From assembly GCA_934667815.1 (NCBI GenBank), contig CAKUMO010000001.1, forward strand, positions 1-64,000: a stretch of DNA of 64,000 bases, given 5' to 3'. Positions within the stretch are counted from its first letter, which is position 1. Each line of letters starts with the position of its first letter. Source of the stretch: an uncultured Oscillospiraceae bacterium. GTDB lineage: Bacteria; Bacillota; Clostridia; Oscillospirales; Oscillospiraceae. Under the pieces are notes generated by a model that was given only the letters and a program-made list of their open reading frames with translations, was not told the origin of the DNA and did no database searches. The translations under genes were made by a program, and so were the position numbers. Positions 7,481 through 17,248 of this stretch are shown here, in pieces.

Positions 7481-9136
7481 TCAAATTTCCATGATGACCG
7501 GCAGGATCATCGGGTTGCGCTTGGTGTTTTTGAACAGGTACTGGCTCAGATCGTTCTTGATGGTGGACTTGATGGTCGCCCAGTCGGAGATGTTGCGTGC
7601 GTGGCAGACCTCCAGCGAATGTGCTGCGACCATCTTCATCGCGTCCATCAGATCCTCGTTGTCCTTCATGTAGACAAAGCCGCGCGTGATGATGTCCGGA
7701 CCGGACAGCACCGAGCCGTCCTCGCTCGAAAGGTTCACGCACACGACGATCATGCCGTCCTGCGCCAGATGCTTGCGGTCGCGCAGCACAACGCTTCCCA
7801 CGTCGCCCACGCCCGTGCCGTCGACCAGAACGCGTCCGGCCGGAACCGTGCCGCCGAGCTTGCAGGTCTTGGGCGTGCACTCGATCACGCGGCCGATGTC
7901 GCCGATGAGGATGTTCTTCGGGTTCATGCCCATCTGGCGCGCCAGCGCGGCGTGCTTTTGCAGATGGCGCTGCTCGCCGTGCACGGGAATGAAGAACTTC
8001 GGCTTGGTCAGCGCGTGGATGATCTTCAGCTCCTCGCAGCAGGCGTGGCCGGAGACGTGCAGCCCCTCGAGACGGTCATAGACCACGTCCGCACCCTTGC
8101 GGTACAGCTCGTTGATGATGCGCGAGATGGACTTTTCGTTGCCGGGGATGGCCGAGGCCGAGATGATGACATGGTCGCCCGCCTGGATTTCCACCTGCCG
8201 GTGACTGGAGAAGGCCATGCGGTACAGGGCGGACATATCCTCGCCCTGTGAACCGGTAGAGACGATGACCAGCTTGTCCTTGGGAATGGACTTGATCTGG
8301 TTGATGTCCACGAGCGTGCCCTCGGGAATGTCGAGATAGCCCAGCTCGGTTGCGACCTTGAGGATGTTTTCCATGCTGCGGCCGGTGACGGCGACCTTGC
8401 GGCCATAGCGGTGGGCAATGGCCAGCACCGCCTGAATGCGGTGCATGTTCGAGGCAAAGGTCGTGACGATGATGCGGTTCTTGCAGCCCTTGAAGTGGCG
8501 GTCGAAGCTCTCTGCCACGGTGGATTCCGAAGGCGTGTAGCCCGGACGCTCGACGTTGGTCGAGTCGCACAGCAGCGCGTAAACGCCCTCCTTGCCCAGC
8601 GTGCCGAAGCGGCCGAGATCGGTCATGCCGTCCTCGGCGGTGGCGTCGATCTTGAAGTCGCCGGTCATGACGACGGTGCCGACGGGCGTCTTGATGGCGA
8701 AGGCCACGGCGTCGGCAATGGAGTGGTTGACGTGGATAAATTCCACCGTGAAGCAGCCGGCCTTGACGACGTCGCCGGGCTTATGCGTGACGAGCTTGGT
8801 CCTGTTTAAGAGCTTGTGCTCCTCGAGCTTGAGCTTGATGAGACCCAGCGTCAGCGGCGTGGCATGGACGGGCGCATTAACCGCCTGCAAAATGTAGGGC
8901 AGCGCGCCGATGTGATCCTCGTGTCCGTGGGTGATGAAGTAGCCGCGCAGCTTTTTTTGATTCTTGGCAAGATAGGTCACGTCCGGGATCACGAGATCCA
9001 CGCCGTACATGTCGTCCTCCGGGAAGCCGAGGCCGCAGTCCACGACGATCATATCCTGGCCGTATTCCAGCACGGTCATATTCTTGCCGATCTCATTGAG
9101 GCCGCCGAGCGGAATGATTTTCAGTTTTTCTGCCAA
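7481..9136 (-). CDS. rnj: Ribonuclease J
   Basis: A 551-residue metallo-beta-lactamase/beta-CASP ribonuclease. HGHEDH (residues 70-75) is the zinc-binding motif, GVVG-type LVIVSTGSQGE (near 290) and VHVSGHA-like LHVSGHACCEE (near 370) are beta-CASP motifs, and the C-terminal dimer-associated domain is present. RNase J combines 5'-3' exonuclease and endonuclease activity in mRNA decay and rRNA maturation. Translation starts at a TTG (9136) with AGAAAGGAGC upstream. It is monocistronic between its own extended -10 promoter and a strong terminator. Length and motif order are those of the family; whether it is J1 or J2 type cannot be said. Confidence 0.95.
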   Translation of the reverse strand: MAEKLKIIPLGGLNEIGKNMTVLEYGQDMIVVDCGLGFPEDDMYGVDLVIPDVTYLAKNQKKLRGYFITHGHEDHIGALPYILQAVNAPVHATPLTLGLIKLKLEEHKLLNRTKLVTHKPGDVVKAGCFTVEFIHVNHSIADAVAFAIKTPVGTVVMTGDFKIDATAEDGMTDLGRFGTLGKEGVYALLCDSTNVERPGYTPSESTVAESFDRHFKGCKNRIIVTTFASNMHRIQAVLAIAHRYGRKVAVTGRSMENILKVATELGYLDIPEGTLVDINQIKSIPKDKLVIVSTGSQGEDMSALYRMAFSSHRQVEIQAGDHVIISASAIPGNEKSISRIINELYRKGADVVYDRLEGLHVSGHACCEELKIIHALTKPKFFIPVHGEQRHLQKHAALARQMGMNPKNILIGDIGRVIECTPKTCKLGGTVPAGRVLVDGTGVGDVGSVVLRDRKHLAQDGMIVVCVNLSSEDGSVLSGPDIITRGFVYMKDNEDLMDAMKMVAAHSLEVCHARNISDWATIKSTIKNDLSQYLFKNTKRNPMILPVIMEI

Positions 9137-9213
9137 ATAGAATTGCTCCTTTCTGCAATTTCGATATATGTAGGGAAGTCTCCCGTTCAGACCAAAAGAC
9201 AGATTCCATGCTT

Positions 9214-9222
9214 ATTATAGCA
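9214..9222 (-). promoter_or_regulatory. Extended -10 promoter of rnj
   Basis: The minus strand reads TGCTATAAT (9222-9214), an extended -10 element about 78 bases upstream of the rnj start. A -35 hexamer 17 bases further up (TATACT) is poor, which fits an extended -10 promoter. Confidence 0.6.
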
Positions 9223-9312
9223 TGGAATCGGCGCAAAGTATACATTTTTTTCCGGTTGGCGAAAATCCATTAAAGAAAATAAAAGAAAAAGATAGCCAAG
9301 CGGGAATAAATT

Positions 9313-9321
9313 TGCTATAAT
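9313..9321 (+). promoter_or_regulatory. Extended -10 promoter of the structured RNA/gdpP leader
   Basis: TGCTATAAT at 9313-9321 is an extended -10 box. The predicted start site (about 9328) falls only a few bases before the first arm of the long hairpin at 9334. Confidence 0.6.
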
Positions 9322-9333
9322 AATTTGAACTAT

Positions 9334-9494
9334 GGAAACTCTGAATCAATCGTCTGCGGCTGAGCGGCGAATCTTTTGCCCCCAGCCTTCGGTTCGAAAA
9401 ATGGGAAATACATACAGTATTCCCTCATTTTTCGAACCTTGCCTGGAAGCAAATTCTTTCACCGTCAGCTTCTGCCGATTGAATCAGAGCTTCC
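9334..9494 (+). ncRNA. Long imperfect hairpin RNA of unrecognised class upstream of gdpP
   Basis: The ends 9334-9352 and 9476-9494 are complementary with two mismatches. The sequence then keeps pairing inward with bulges (GCTGA with TCAGC, CCAG with CTGG). It closes with GGTTCGAAAAATG (9391-9403) against CATTTTTCGAACC (9426-9438). The whole folds as one rod about 160 nt long. It starts right after an extended -10 promoter and ends 37 bases before gdpP; no T-run follows it. A 6S-like RNA, a gdpP leader element or a MITE-like inverted repeat are all possible. I do not recognise conserved riboswitch cores. Confidence 0.45.
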
Positions 9495-9530
9495 CTATAT
9501 GAAATTTTCTCCCGGAAAGGGGCGAGTGCC

Positions 9531-11507
9531 TTGAATAAGAAAGTCCGGCGGCTGGTGCAGCCCAGCGTGGTTCTGTACTTCGTGGTGATGGGACTTTTCT
9601 GCGTTGCGGCCGTGGCGCTGCGGCAGTATATTCTGGCGGCAGCCGAGGCGGGCGTGACGCTGGTGCTTCTGGGCGTGACCTATCTGCGAAGTTCCCGCCG
9701 CAAGCGTGCGCTGGCGGCCTATGTGCAGTCTACGAGCGAGCTGATGGAGCGCACCTCGGGCGAGGTGCCCTTTCCCGTCGCCCTCGTCAAGCTCAATGAC
9801 AACGAGCTGGTCTGGTGCAACAAGGCGTTTTCCCATCTTGCCGAGCTGCGCGACTCCATGATCGCGCCGCGCGTGACGGAGATCTTCCCAGGCTTTTCCA
9901 TGCAGTGGCTCACGGGGAGCAAGCCGCAGAGCGGCACGGAGCTGCGCTTCCGCGACCACCGCTACCGCGTCTCCGGAACCGTCCTGCCGGAGAAGGACGC
10001 ACGCTCGGGCGTGGTGCTGGGCATGATCTATCTGCTCGATCAGACGGAACTGCTTCAGGTGCGCGACGAATATATCCGTTCGCGTCCCATCGTGACCATT
10101 CTGCTCGTGGACAACTATGACGAGCTGACCAACAACCTCTCCGACGCGGCCGTCTCCGGCCTGAACGCCGAGCTGGATACCAAGATCAACGAATGGGCCG
10201 ACAGCTACGGCGGCCTGCTGCGCAAGCTCGAGCGCAACCGTTATCTGCTTCTGACCGAGGCGCGCGACCTTGCCCGTATGGCCGAGGCAAAGTTTTCGCT
10301 GCTCGAGACCATGCGCACGGTCACGAATCCTGCCGGTATTCCCGCGACGGCCTCCATCGGCGTGGGCAAGGACGGCGTGGATTTCAAGGAGGATTACGAC
10401 TTTGCCGCGCTGGCAATCGAAATGGCGCTCTCGCGCGGCGGCGATCAGGCCGTCATCAAGGATCGCTATGACTTCACCTTCTTCGGCGGGCGCAATAAGC
10501 AGGGCGAACGCCGCACCAAGGTCAAGGCGCGCGTGATGGCCTCGTCGCTGTCCGAGCTGATCGTGCAGTCCAGCCGCATTTTCGTCATGGGTCATAAAAT
10601 GGCCGATCTTGATGCCGTGGGTGCGGCGGCGGGCGTGTGCTGCCTGTGCCGCAAGAAGGGCAAAAAGGTCAACATCGTCATCGATCAGGACGCCAACGTC
10701 GCAGGCCAGCTTTTAAGCCTGCTCAAGCCGCTGCCCGAGTACCGCGACTGCTTCATTTCCGGGCAGGACGCGCTGCTGGCCGCGGATGCCAAGAGCCTGC
10801 TGATCGTCGTGGACACCAACCGCCCCGATCAGGTCGAGTGCAAGCCGCTTCTGGAGTCCATCCGCCGCGTGGTCGTCATCGACCATCACCGCCGCGCCGC
10901 CGACTACATCGAGCAGGTCGTGCTGAATCTGCATGAGCCGTTTGCCTCGTCGGCCTCGGAGCTGGTCACGGAGCTGCTGCAATACGCCGTCGAGGCGCAG
11001 GATATTCTCATGCAGGAGACCGCCGCGCTGCTGGCCGGCATCGTGCTGGACACCAAGAATTTCGGCGTGCGCACGAGCAGCCGCACCTTCGAGGCCGCCG
11101 CCTTCCTGCGGCGCATCGGCGCAGATACCGTGGAGGTCAAAAAGCTGTTCCAGAACGACCTGCCCTCCACCGTCGCGCGCTACAAGATCATTCAGAACGC
11201 CAAGCTCTACCGCGAGAGCATCGCCATTTCCGCGCTGGACTACACCGCCTCGCGCACCATCGCGGCGCAGGCTGCGGACGAGCTGCTGAATATTTCGGGC
11301 ATTGAGGCGTCGTTCGTGCTCTATCCGCAGGGCGACCAGACCATGATCTCCGCACGCTCCATCGGCGATGCGAACGTGCAGGTCATTCTTGAGCCGCTCG
11401 GCGGCGGCGGCAACGCCGCGACAGCGGGCGCACAGGTCAAGAACCACTCGGTGCGGCAGACGCTCGACGAGCTGGTCGATTCCATCGACCGTTTCTACGA
11501 AAAATAA
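9531..11507 (+). CDS. gdpP: Cyclic di-AMP phosphodiesterase (GdpP)
   Basis: A 658-residue membrane-bound phosphodiesterase. Two membrane helices occupy about residues 12-55, followed by a PAS-like region (75-160) and a degenerate GGDEF domain (165-300). The DHH catalytic module follows: ADLDAVGAA with D359/D361, DHH at 451-453, and a C-terminal DHHA1 domain ending in a Gly-rich LGGGGNAATAGAQ. GdpP hydrolyses c-di-AMP and so affects potassium balance, cell-wall stress and beta-lactam tolerance. Translation starts at TTG with GGAAAGGGGCGAG upstream. It is followed 14 bases later by rplI, as in many Firmicutes (gdpP-rplI-dnaB). Confidence 0.95.
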   Translation: MNKKVRRLVQPSVVLYFVVMGLFCVAAVALRQYILAAAEAGVTLVLLGVTYLRSSRRKRALAAYVQSTSELMERTSGEVPFPVALVKLNDNELVWCNKAFSHLAELRDSMIAPRVTEIFPGFSMQWLTGSKPQSGTELRFRDHRYRVSGTVLPEKDARSGVVLGMIYLLDQTELLQVRDEYIRSRPIVTILLVDNYDELTNNLSDAAVSGLNAELDTKINEWADSYGGLLRKLERNRYLLLTEARDLARMAEAKFSLLETMRTVTNPAGIPATASIGVGKDGVDFKEDYDFAALAIEMALSRGGDQAVIKDRYDFTFFGGRNKQGERRTKVKARVMASSLSELIVQSSRIFVMGHKMADLDAVGAAAGVCCLCRKKGKKVNIVIDQDANVAGQLLSLLKPLPEYRDCFISGQDALLAADAKSLLIVVDTNRPDQVECKPLLESIRRVVVIDHHRRAADYIEQVVLNLHEPFASSASELVTELLQYAVEAQDILMQETAALLAGIVLDTKNFGVRTSSRTFEAAAFLRRIGADTVEVKKLFQNDLPSTVARYKIIQNAKLYRESIAISALDYTASRTIAAQAADELLNISGIEASFVLYPQGDQTMISARSIGDANVQVILEPLGGGGNAATAGAQVKNHSVRQTLDELVDSIDRFYEK

Positions 11508-11521
11508 AGGAGGTAACTTCC

Positions 11522-11968
11522 ATGAAAGTCATTTTACAGCAGGACATCAAGGGCAAGGGCAAGCGCGGCCAGATGATCGAGGTCTCCGACGGCTACGCCC
11601 GCAACTATATGCTGCCGCGCAAGCTGGCCATTGAGGCCACGGCCGACAACGTCAACACCATGCGCATGAACGACAAGGCGCAGCAGGAAAAGCGCCAGCG
11701 CGAGCGCGAGGAGGCCTTCCAGATTGCAAACCGCCTGAAGGAGCTGACCGTCACGGTCTATGCCAAAGGCGGCGGCGCGGGCCGTCTGTTCGGCTCCGTG
11801 ACCACGCAGGAGATTGCCGACGCACTGCAAAAGGAGCACGGCATCGCCCTCGACAAGCGCAAGATCGTCCTTGACGAGGCCATCAAGACCGTCGGGACCT
11901 ACACCGTCAAGTGCAAGCTGGGCTATGAGATCACGGGCGAGCTGAAGCTCAAGATCGAGGAAGCGTAA
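11522..11968 (+). CDS. rplI: 50S ribosomal protein L9
   Basis: A 148-residue protein with the L9 N-domain (MKVILQQDIKGKGKRGQ, then GYARNYMLPRKLA), a charged connecting helix at about 45-75, and the C-terminal RNA-binding domain. L9 binds 23S rRNA near the L1 stalk and affects frame maintenance. AAAGGAGG lies just upstream of the ATG. It sits between gdpP and dnaB in the conserved Firmicute order and is probably in one transcript with them. Confidence 0.97.
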   Translation: MKVILQQDIKGKGKRGQMIEVSDGYARNYMLPRKLAIEATADNVNTMRMNDKAQQEKRQREREEAFQIANRLKELTVTVYAKGGGAGRLFGSVTTQEIADALQKEHGIALDKRKIVLDEAIKTVGTYTVKCKLGYEITGELKLKIEEA

Positions 11969-12004
11969 CACAGGAAACTATCAACGGAAGGAGCGGGGTG
12001 CGCC

Positions 12005-13360
12005 ATGCCCACAACCGAGGAGCTGCTGTCCAGACAGTCGCCCCATTCGCCCGAGGCGGAGCAGTCCGTCCTCGGCTCCATGCTCATCGACAGCCGGTGC
12101 GTCAACGAGGTCGTCGGCATCGTGCGCCCGGACGACTTCTATTTACAGACAAACCGTGACATTTACGAGACGATCTATGAGATGTTCAGCTATTCTCAGG
12201 TCATCGACCCGGTCACGGTGCTCGACAAGATGCGTGAGCGCGGCGTTTTCGACGAGCAGAACTCCGCAAAATACCTCATGCAGCTCATGGAGGTCACGCC
12301 GACTGCTGCGAACGTCAAGCAATACGCGCTGATCGTCCACGACAAGGCGCTGCTGCGCAAGCTCTCCGATACCGCCTCCGGCATCATCGACACGGTCTAC
12401 GAGGGCGCAGGCACCGCGCAGGACATTCTGGAAGCTGCGGAAAAGCGCATCTTCGCGCTGCGCCGCGGCAGCACCAACGATTCGCTCGAGCATATCGGCA
12501 CGATCCTGCTCAGCGTGTTCGACCGCCTGACCGAAATGGCCGAGTCCGGCAGCGAGATCTCCGGCCTGTCCACGGGTCTGCGTGATCTGGACAAGTTCAT
12601 CAGCGGCCTGAATAAGACCGACCTTATCATTCTTGCCGCCCGTCCCGGTATGGGCAAGACATCCATGGCGCTGAACCTCGCCCTGAACGTCGCCAAGAAG
12701 AATCCCAAGCGCACCGTGGCGTTTTTCTCTTTGGAAATGTCCAAGCAGCAGCTTGTGACAAGGCTCCTGTCCAACGAGAGCTTCGTGGACAACCAGAAGC
12801 TCATCACGGGCCAGCTTTCCGTAGACGAGTGGAGCAAGCTCGGCATTGCGGCCTCGGCCCTTGCGCAGACGTACATCCGCGTGGACGATAACCCCTCGCT
12901 GACCGTTGCCGAGATGAACGCCAAGTGCCGCCGCATCGACGATCTGGCGCTGGTCATCATCGACTACTTACAGCTCATGGTCTCCGCCGGCGGCAAGCCG
13001 ACCTCGGGCGAAAACCGCCAGCAGGTCGTTTCGGATATTTCCCGAAGCCTGAAGATCATGGCCAAGGAGCTGAACGTGCCCGTCATCTGCCTGTCGCAGC
13101 TTTCGCGTGCCAACGAGAGCCGTCAGGACAAGCGCCCGATGATCTCCGACCTGCGCGAATCCGGCGCCATCGAGCAGGACGCGGACGAGGTCATGTTCCT
13201 CTACCGCGACGACTATTATAATAAGGATACCGAAAAGCAGAACGTGGCCGAGTGCATCGTGGCCAAGAACCGCCACGGCTCCACCGGCACGGTCGAGCTG
13301 CAATGGCTGCCGCAGTTCACCACCTTCGCAGACCGCGAATGGAGGCACAATGAGAGCTGA
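12005..13360 (+). CDS. dnaB: Replicative DNA helicase DnaB
   Basis: A 451-residue hexameric helicase. The N-terminal domain (residues 5-110; PHSPEAEQSVLGSML) is followed by a RecA-like motor with Walker A RPGMGKTS (near 212-219), Walker B LVIIDYLQLM, and the DnaB motif DLRESGAIEQDADEVMFLYR. It unwinds DNA ahead of the replisome and recruits primase. The coding sequence overlaps the tilS start by 11 bases. No intein or unusual insertion is visible. Confidence 0.97.
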   Translation: MPTTEELLSRQSPHSPEAEQSVLGSMLIDSRCVNEVVGIVRPDDFYLQTNRDIYETIYEMFSYSQVIDPVTVLDKMRERGVFDEQNSAKYLMQLMEVTPTAANVKQYALIVHDKALLRKLSDTASGIIDTVYEGAGTAQDILEAAEKRIFALRRGSTNDSLEHIGTILLSVFDRLTEMAESGSEISGLSTGLRDLDKFISGLNKTDLIILAARPGMGKTSMALNLALNVAKKNPKRTVAFFSLEMSKQQLVTRLLSNESFVDNQKLITGQLSVDEWSKLGIAASALAQTYIRVDDNPSLTVAEMNAKCRRIDDLALVIIDYLQLMVSAGGKPTSGENRQQVVSDISRSLKIMAKELNVPVICLSQLSRANESRQDKRPMISDLRESGAIEQDADEVMFLYRDDYYNKDTEKQNVAECIVAKNRHGSTGTVELQWLPQFTTFADREWRHNES

Positions 13361-14711
13361 GCTGCTCTCGTGGTGCCGCGAGAACGCCCTGTTTTCGCCG
13401 GGGCAGCGCGTGATCTGCGCCGTTTCCGGCGGCGCGGACTCCATGGCGCTGCTGTGGTGCCTCTGGACGCTGCGGCAGACGCTGGGCATCGAGGTCGAGG
13501 CTGCGCATTTCGACCATCGCCTGCGCGGCGCGGAGTCCGAACGGGACGCACGCTTTGTGCGGGAATTTTGCGAAAAGCATGGTATTACCCTGCACTTCGG
13601 CGCGGCCGCGCCGGAAGCATATGGGGTCTCCGGCGTAGAGGAAACGGCGCGTCGCCTGCGCTACGCATTTTTTGACACGCTGGCCTGCGACCGCATCGCC
13701 ACCGCCCACAACGCCGACGACAATGCCGAGACGGTGCTGCTGCATCTGCTGCGCGGCACGGGTCTGCGCGGGCTTTGCGGCATTCCGCCGGTGCGCGGCC
13801 GCATTGTGCGGCCGCTGCTGTTTGCCCCGCGCACGGAAATTCTGGAATTTCTGCACGCCGAGGGCATAGAATTTGTCGAGGATTCGACGAATGCCGCGGA
13901 CGACTGCCTGAGAAACCGCCTGCGCCACGGCGTTATGCCGCGGCTGTATGCCGAAGCGCCTGCGCTTCCTGCGCAGCTCGTGCGGCAAACGGCGCTTTTG
14001 CGCAGCGAGGACGAATTTCTCGACGCGCAGGCGCGCGCCTTGCTCGTGCAGGAACAAGAAAACCTTTGGCGCTGCGCGCCCCTGCAAGCTGCGCCTGCCG
14101 TGCTGCAAAGGCGTGCGCTGCGCGTGCTGCTGCGGGCATTTTACCCCGCCGATCTTGCGCTGGAGCACATCGAGGCCGTGCGCGGTCTCTTAACGGCCGC
14201 TTCGCCTTCGGCGCAGGTCAGTCTGCCGCAGGGGCTGTGCGCCCGCCGCGTCTATGACTGCCTTTCTGTTCAGCCCGAGGTGCAGCCGTCAGCCTTTTAT
14301 GCGCGCCTGAACCTTTCCGGTGAAACGCGGCTCGACGCACAGGGAATCAAAATTCTTTGCACCGTCACCGATTTTTTTGAAAAAACCGAAAAAATCCCGT
14401 TTCAATTTGCAATAAAATATGATATGATTAAAAATCATACGGTTGTCGTTCGTTCGCGCCGTTCCGGAGACACGATCCTCCGCGGAACGCACCGCGCGAG
14501 CCTGAAAAAGCTGTTCATCGACTGCAAAATCCCCAAGTATCTGCGCGGCACGCTCTGCGTGTTCGAGTCGGAGGGGAAAATCCTGGCCGTTGAGGGCATC
14601 GGCACCGCATCGGATTGTCGGCCTTTGGCAGGGGAACCTGCCCTTATCATTCAAATAGAAAAAGAGGAGATGCACCATGCAACAAGACATCGCGCGCGTT
14701 CTGATCACTGA
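13350..14711 (+). CDS. tilS: tRNA(Ile)-lysidine synthase
   Basis: A 453-residue enzyme with the ATP-pyrophosphatase PP-loop SGGADS (26-31), THNADD-like TAHNADDNAETVLLH, and a C-terminal TilS domain. It modifies cytidine 34 of the CAU-anticodon isoleucine tRNA to lysidine, an essential step for AUA decoding. It overlaps dnaB by 11 bases and hpt by 35 bases, indicating translational coupling. A local A/T-rich patch around 14385-14440 (EKTEKIPFQFAIKYD) differs from the GC-rich flanks but stays in frame and joins the two domains. Confidence 0.95.
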   Translation: MRAELLSWCRENALFSPGQRVICAVSGGADSMALLWCLWTLRQTLGIEVEAAHFDHRLRGAESERDARFVREFCEKHGITLHFGAAAPEAYGVSGVEETARRLRYAFFDTLACDRIATAHNADDNAETVLLHLLRGTGLRGLCGIPPVRGRIVRPLLFAPRTEILEFLHAEGIEFVEDSTNAADDCLRNRLRHGVMPRLYAEAPALPAQLVRQTALLRSEDEFLDAQARALLVQEQENLWRCAPLQAAPAVLQRRALRVLLRAFYPADLALEHIEAVRGLLTAASPSAQVSLPQGLCARRVYDCLSVQPEVQPSAFYARLNLSGETRLDAQGIKILCTVTDFFEKTEKIPFQFAIKYDMIKNHTVVVRSRRSGDTILRGTHRASLKKLFIDCKIPKYLRGTLCVFESEGKILAVEGIGTASDCRPLAGEPALIIQIEKEEMHHATRHRARSDH

Positions 14712-15216
14712 GGAGCAGCTCAAGACCCGTATCGCAGAGCTTGGAAAGGAACTTGCCGAGGAATACAAGGACAAGGAGCCGATCTTCATCGGCGTTCTCA
14801 AGGGCGTTGTGAACTTCTTTACGGATATGGTTCAGGCGACCCCCATCCGCTGCCAGTACGATTTCCTTGCCGTTTCGTCCTACGGCGCGGGAACCACCAC
14901 CTCGGGTGAGGTCAAAATGCTCAAGGACGTTTCCTGTGACATCAAGGGTCGTCATGTCGTCATCCTCGAGGACATCCTCGACACCGGCCTGACCCTGAAA
15001 TTCGTGCGCGAGCATCTTCAGGCCATGGAGCCTGCCTCTTTGAAGATCTGCACTCTCCTCGACAAGCCCGAGCGCCGCAAGGTCGATATTTATGCGGACT
15101 ATGTCGGCTTCACCATCCCCAACGAATTTGTCGTGGGCTACGGTCTGGACTATCAGGAATTTTACCGCAACCTGCCCTTCGTCGGCGTGCTGAAACCGGA
15201 GGTCTATTCCAAATAA
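14677..15216 (+). CDS. hpt: Hypoxanthine phosphoribosyltransferase
   Basis: A 179-residue purine salvage enzyme. The PRPP-binding motif VVILEDILDTGLTL is at about 94-107, and the dimer segment ending GYGLDYQEFYRNLPFVGVL is typical of bacterial Hpt. It converts hypoxanthine or guanine plus PRPP to IMP or GMP. The gene lies between tilS and ftsH, a conserved Firmicute trio. The ATG at 14677 has GAGGAGATGCACC upstream and lies inside the end of tilS. Confidence 0.95.
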   Translation: MQQDIARVLITEEQLKTRIAELGKELAEEYKDKEPIFIGVLKGVVNFFTDMVQATPIRCQYDFLAVSSYGAGTTTSGEVKMLKDVSCDIKGRHVVILEDILDTGLTLKFVREHLQAMEPASLKICTLLDKPERRKVDIYADYVGFTIPNEFVVGYGLDYQEFYRNLPFVGVLKPEVYSK

Positions 15217-15229
15217 AGGAGCAAACCCC

Positions 15230-17134
15230 TTGAATAAACGTTCAAAACTCTTTTCCGTTCTGATCTATGCCCTGGTCTTTGCCTCCGTGCTGCTGCTGTG
15301 CTTCAGTCTGTTCGGCGGGCCGAAGGTCAAGGAGGTCAGCTATTTCGAGATGTGCGGCCTGTTCCGCGCAGAGCAGGTGAAGTCTTTTGTCTTTGACGAC
15401 GGCGTCATCACCATGCAGCTCTCCGAGCCGATGGATGACGGCGCGACCACCGTGCAGCACAATCTGGCGAGCCTGTCGCTGTTCCACGACGACCTCGGCG
15501 AGCTGATTGAGCAGCAGCGGGCCGCCGGCATCCTCAGCGAGGCGGACAGCGATTACCATCCCGTCAAGGGCACGCCGTGGTACTTGCAGCTTCTGCCCTA
15601 TGCGATTCTGATGATTATCCTGATCGTGGCCATGTACTTCCTCGTGGCACGCGCCGGCCGCGGCGACAGCGCCGCCTTCAAGTTTGGCAAGGCTAACGTG
15701 CGCGTCGGCACCGGCGAGAAGAAGGTCACGTTTGCGGATGTCGCGGGCGCAGTGGAAGAAAAGCAGGAGATGGAGGAAATCGTCGATTTTCTCCGCAACC
15801 CGCAGAAATACCGCGCCATCGGCGCGAAGATCCCCAAGGGCGTGCTGCTGGTCGGCCCTCCGGGCACCGGTAAGACCCTAATCGCCAAGGCCGTCGCGGG
15901 CGAGGCGGGCGTGCAGTTCCTTTCGATCTCCGGCTCGGACTTCGTCGAGCTGTATGTCGGCGTAGGCGCAAGCCGCGTGCGCGACCTGTTCGAGCAAGCC
16001 AAGAAGGGTGCGCCGTCCATCATCTTCATCGATGAGATCGATGCCGTTGGCCGTCGCCGCGGCGCGGGTCTGGGCGGCGGTCACGACGAGCGCGAGCAGA
16101 CCCTGAACCAGCTTCTGGTCGAAATGGATGGCTTCGGCAGCAACGAAGGCGTCATCGTCATGGCGGCGACCAACCGTCAGGACATTCTCGACCCGGCGCT
16201 GCTGCGCCCGGGCCGCTTCGACCGCCAGATCTATGTCGGTGAACCGGATGTCAAGGGCCGCGAGGCCATCCTCAAGGTGCATGCCAAGGATAAGCAGCTT
16301 GCCGACGACGTCGATCTGAAGGTCATCGCCCGCTCCACGGGCGGCTTCACCGGCGCCGACCTTGCCAATCTTCTGAACGAGGCCGCGCTCTATGCCGCGC
16401 GCCACAACTCCCCGGTCATCACGATGCAGACGCTGGAATCCTCCATCCTGAAGGTCATCGCCGGACCGGAGAAGCGCAGCCGCGTCGCTTTGCAGCGCGA
16501 TTTGCGCATGACGGCCATCCACGAGGCCGGTCACGCCGTGGCGACTTATTTCATGAAAACGCAGGATCCCGTGCATCAGATCACCATCGTCCCGCGCGGC
16601 CGCGCCCTCGGCATGACCATCAGCCTGCCCGAGGAGGAGAGCACGCACTGGACGCGCAACCAGATGTTTGAGAACATTGTTACCCTGCTCGGCGGCCGCG
16701 TGGCCGAGGAGCTGGAATATGACGACATTTCCACCGGCGCGTCGAACGACCTGCAGCGTGCTACCAAGATCGCGCACAGCATGGTCGCAAAGTACGGTAT
16801 GAGCGCACGCATCGGCGCGGTATCGTATGACAACGACGACGAGATTTTCGTCGGCCGCAACTATGAGCGCACCAAGTCCTATTCCGAGCAGACCGGCGCA
16901 CAGATCGACGAGGAGGTCAAGGACGTCGTTGACCGCGCGTGTGCGCAGTGCACGCAGCTCCTGCGCGAGAACATGGAGAAGCTCCATGCAATCGCTGCAT
17001 ACCTGCTCGAGCATGAAACGATGAGCCGCAAGCAGTTCGAGGCGTGCATGGCCGGAGAAGCCATCCCGGAAACTGCCGAGAGCTTCTTCGACGAGAGCGC
17101 CAAGGACGCTCCCGCGGAGGAAAAACAGGATTAA
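15230..17134 (+). CDS. ftsH: ATP-dependent zinc metalloprotease FtsH
   Basis: A 634-residue membrane AAA+ protease. Membrane helices lie at about residues 8-27 and 120-140, flanking a small extracytoplasmic domain. Walker A GPPGTGKT is at 209-216, Walker [12 protein letters not shown] follows, then the second region of homology, and the zinc motif HEAGH is at 431-435. It degrades misfolded and regulatory membrane proteins. The start is TTG at 15230 with AAAGGAGC upstream. The acidic C-terminal tail ([13 protein letters not shown]) is usual. A hairpin follows at 17142-17173. Confidence 0.97.
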   Translation: MNKRSKLFSVLIYALVFASVLLLCFSLFGGPKVKEVSYFEMCGLFRAEQVKSFVFDDGVITMQLSEPMDDGATTVQHNLASLSLFHDDLGELIEQQRAAGILSEADSDYHPVKGTPWYLQLLPYAILMIILIVAMYFLVARAGRGDSAAFKFGKANVRVGTGEKKVTFADVAGAVEEKQEMEEIVDFLRNPQKYRAIGAKIPKGVLLVGPPGTGKTLIAKAVAGEAGVQFLSISGSDFVELYVGVGASRVRDLFEQAKKGAPSIIFIDEIDAVGRRRGAGLGGGHDEREQTLNQLLVEMDGFGSNEGVIVMAATNRQDILDPALLRPGRFDRQIYVGEPDVKGREAILKVHAKDKQLADDVDLKVIARSTGGFTGADLANLLNEAALYAARHNSPVITMQTLESSILKVIAGPEKRSRVALQRDLRMTAIHEAGHAVATYFMKTQDPVHQITIVPRGRALGMTISLPEEESTHWTRNQMFENIVTLLGGRVAEELEYDDISTGASNDLQRATKIAHSMVAKYGMSARIGAVSYDNDDEIFVGRNYERTKSYSEQTGAQIDEEVKDVVDRACAQCTQLLRENMEKLHAIAAYLLEHETMSRKQFEACMAGEAIPETAESFFDESAKDAPAEEKQD

Positions 17135-17141
17135 ACTTTTC

Positions 17142-17173
17142 ATGCGGCACACTTTTTATAAAGTGTGCCGCAT
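17142..17173. terminator. ftsH-end hairpin, also found at 51757-51786
   Basis: ATGCGGCACACTTT-TTAT-AAAGTGTGCCGCAT is a perfect 14-bp stem directly after ftsH, with only a weak T-rich tail. The same stem with a different loop recurs at 51757-51786. Confidence 0.7.
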
Positions 17174-17201
17174 ATAGTTTGCAAAAAAAGCTGTATTACT
17201 T

Positions 17202-17229
17202 TGTAAGGAATTCCGGCGCGGCACGTCTA
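17202..17229 (+). promoter_or_regulatory. ECF-type autoregulatory promoter
   Basis: TGTAAG (17202-17207) and CGTCTA (17224-17229) are separated by exactly 16 bases. This is close to the TGAAAC-N16-CGTC arrangement recognised by Bacillus SigW/SigX/SigV-type factors. It lies 20 bases upstream of the sigma factor gene, as expected for self-activation. Confidence 0.65.
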
Positions 17230-17248
17230 TTGTACAGGTGGTGAAAAA

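Noticed and set aside
9334-9494. Firm call as 6S RNA
   Set aside because: Overall shape and length fit, but I could not verify the conserved central bubble or a mature 3' end from sequence alone.
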